This document shows, in pieces, positions 63,970 to 64,000 of a stretch of 64,000 nucleotides of DNA. Each line of letters opens with the position of its first letter. Within the stretch, counting starts at the first letter, position 1. A program made the translations under genes and the position numbers. The DNA is from Pseudomonas sp. 6D_7.1_Bac1 (GTDB taxonomy: Bacteria > Pseudomonadota > Gammaproteobacteria > Pseudomonadales > Pseudomonadaceae): the NCBI RefSeq assembly GCF_025465945.1, contig NZ_JANLNW010000060.1, forward strand, positions 96,160 to 160,159, given 5' to 3'. The notes under the pieces were generated by a model. The model made no database searches. It saw only the letters and a list, made by a program, of their open reading frames with translations, and was not told where the DNA came from.

Positions 63970-64000
63970 CAAAACAAAACCCCTACCTGCATACGCAGAT
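63970..64000 (-). terminator. Possible terminator, cut by the window edge
   Basis: Minus-strand sequence with CTGC...GCAG pairing near 63988-63999, followed by TAGGGGTTTTGTTTT. It could end an operon located beyond the window, perhaps the rRNA operon that precedes birA in P. aeruginosa. The rest of any stem is outside, so this is tentative. Confidence 0.35.

Noticed and set aside
63884..64000. Start of an rRNA operon at the right edge
   Set aside because: The bases present do not contain recognisable 5S or 23S sequence; only a possible terminator tail is seen.

Overview
The window is a chromosomal segment of a Pseudomonas, most likely of the P. fluorescens group. This rests on three things. 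Gene order matches what I recall of the P. aeruginosa blocks ribD-nrdR to oprG and ssb-MFS-uvrA-ftnA-katA-rplQ. The protein sequences are Pseudomonas-like throughout. The intergenic spaces carry the 25-bp REP sequence (GTGGGAGCGAGCCTGCTCGC core) typical of P. fluorescens-group genomes. No prophage, insertion sequence, CRISPR array or rRNA gene is visible.

Layout. 1-2640: end-truncated ribD, nrdR, a YbaY-type lipoprotein and a methyltransferase. 2641-4115: a 35-bp perfect inverted repeat, cnoX and a small unknown gene. 4196-7500: a zinc-starvation operon behind a Zur box (His-rich DUF2796 periplasmic protein, ABC ATPase, FtsX-type permease, DUF3299 protein). 7672-8449: oprG behind an Anr-type box. 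8619-10425: two sugar-nucleotide SDR genes. 10735-15078: the large helicase gene lhr. 15182-16824: a GlxA-family regulator divergent from an isochorismatase-like hydrolase. 16907-22216: a PspA-centred envelope operon (yjfI-J-rhomboid-K-L-M-C). 22298-24223: ssb and a YajR-like transporter. 24417-29391: uvrA, a ferritin and katA.

From 29620 to 61588 almost everything is on the minus strand and builds the gene-expression machinery. In transcription order it runs tRNA-Tyr, -Gly, -Thr, tufB, tRNA-Trp, secE, nusG, rplKA, rplJL, rpoBC, then the str operon (rpsL, rpsG, fusA, tufA), the S10 operon, the spc operon and the alpha operon (rpsM to rplQ). I could place near-consensus sigma70 promoters before tRNA-Tyr, rpsL, rpsJ, rpsM and, unexpectedly, between rpsN and rpsH. 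61731-63883 holds a SPOR-like membrane protein, coaX and birA. The window then ends in what may be a terminator of an upstream operon.

Most of the window is housekeeping DNA. The parts that merit a second look are these. The yjf operon has a first protein that seems to carry a ribbon-helix-helix domain, with a second, well-placed internal start and two matching DNA dyads upstream. An extra rhomboid gene sits in the same operon behind a REPIN nested in a longer stem. The two EF-Tu copies differ at about 25 residues. The ferritin annotated in many genomes as bacterioferritin lacks the haem-ligand Met52. Hairpin-plus-promoter junctions subdivide the ribosomal clusters.
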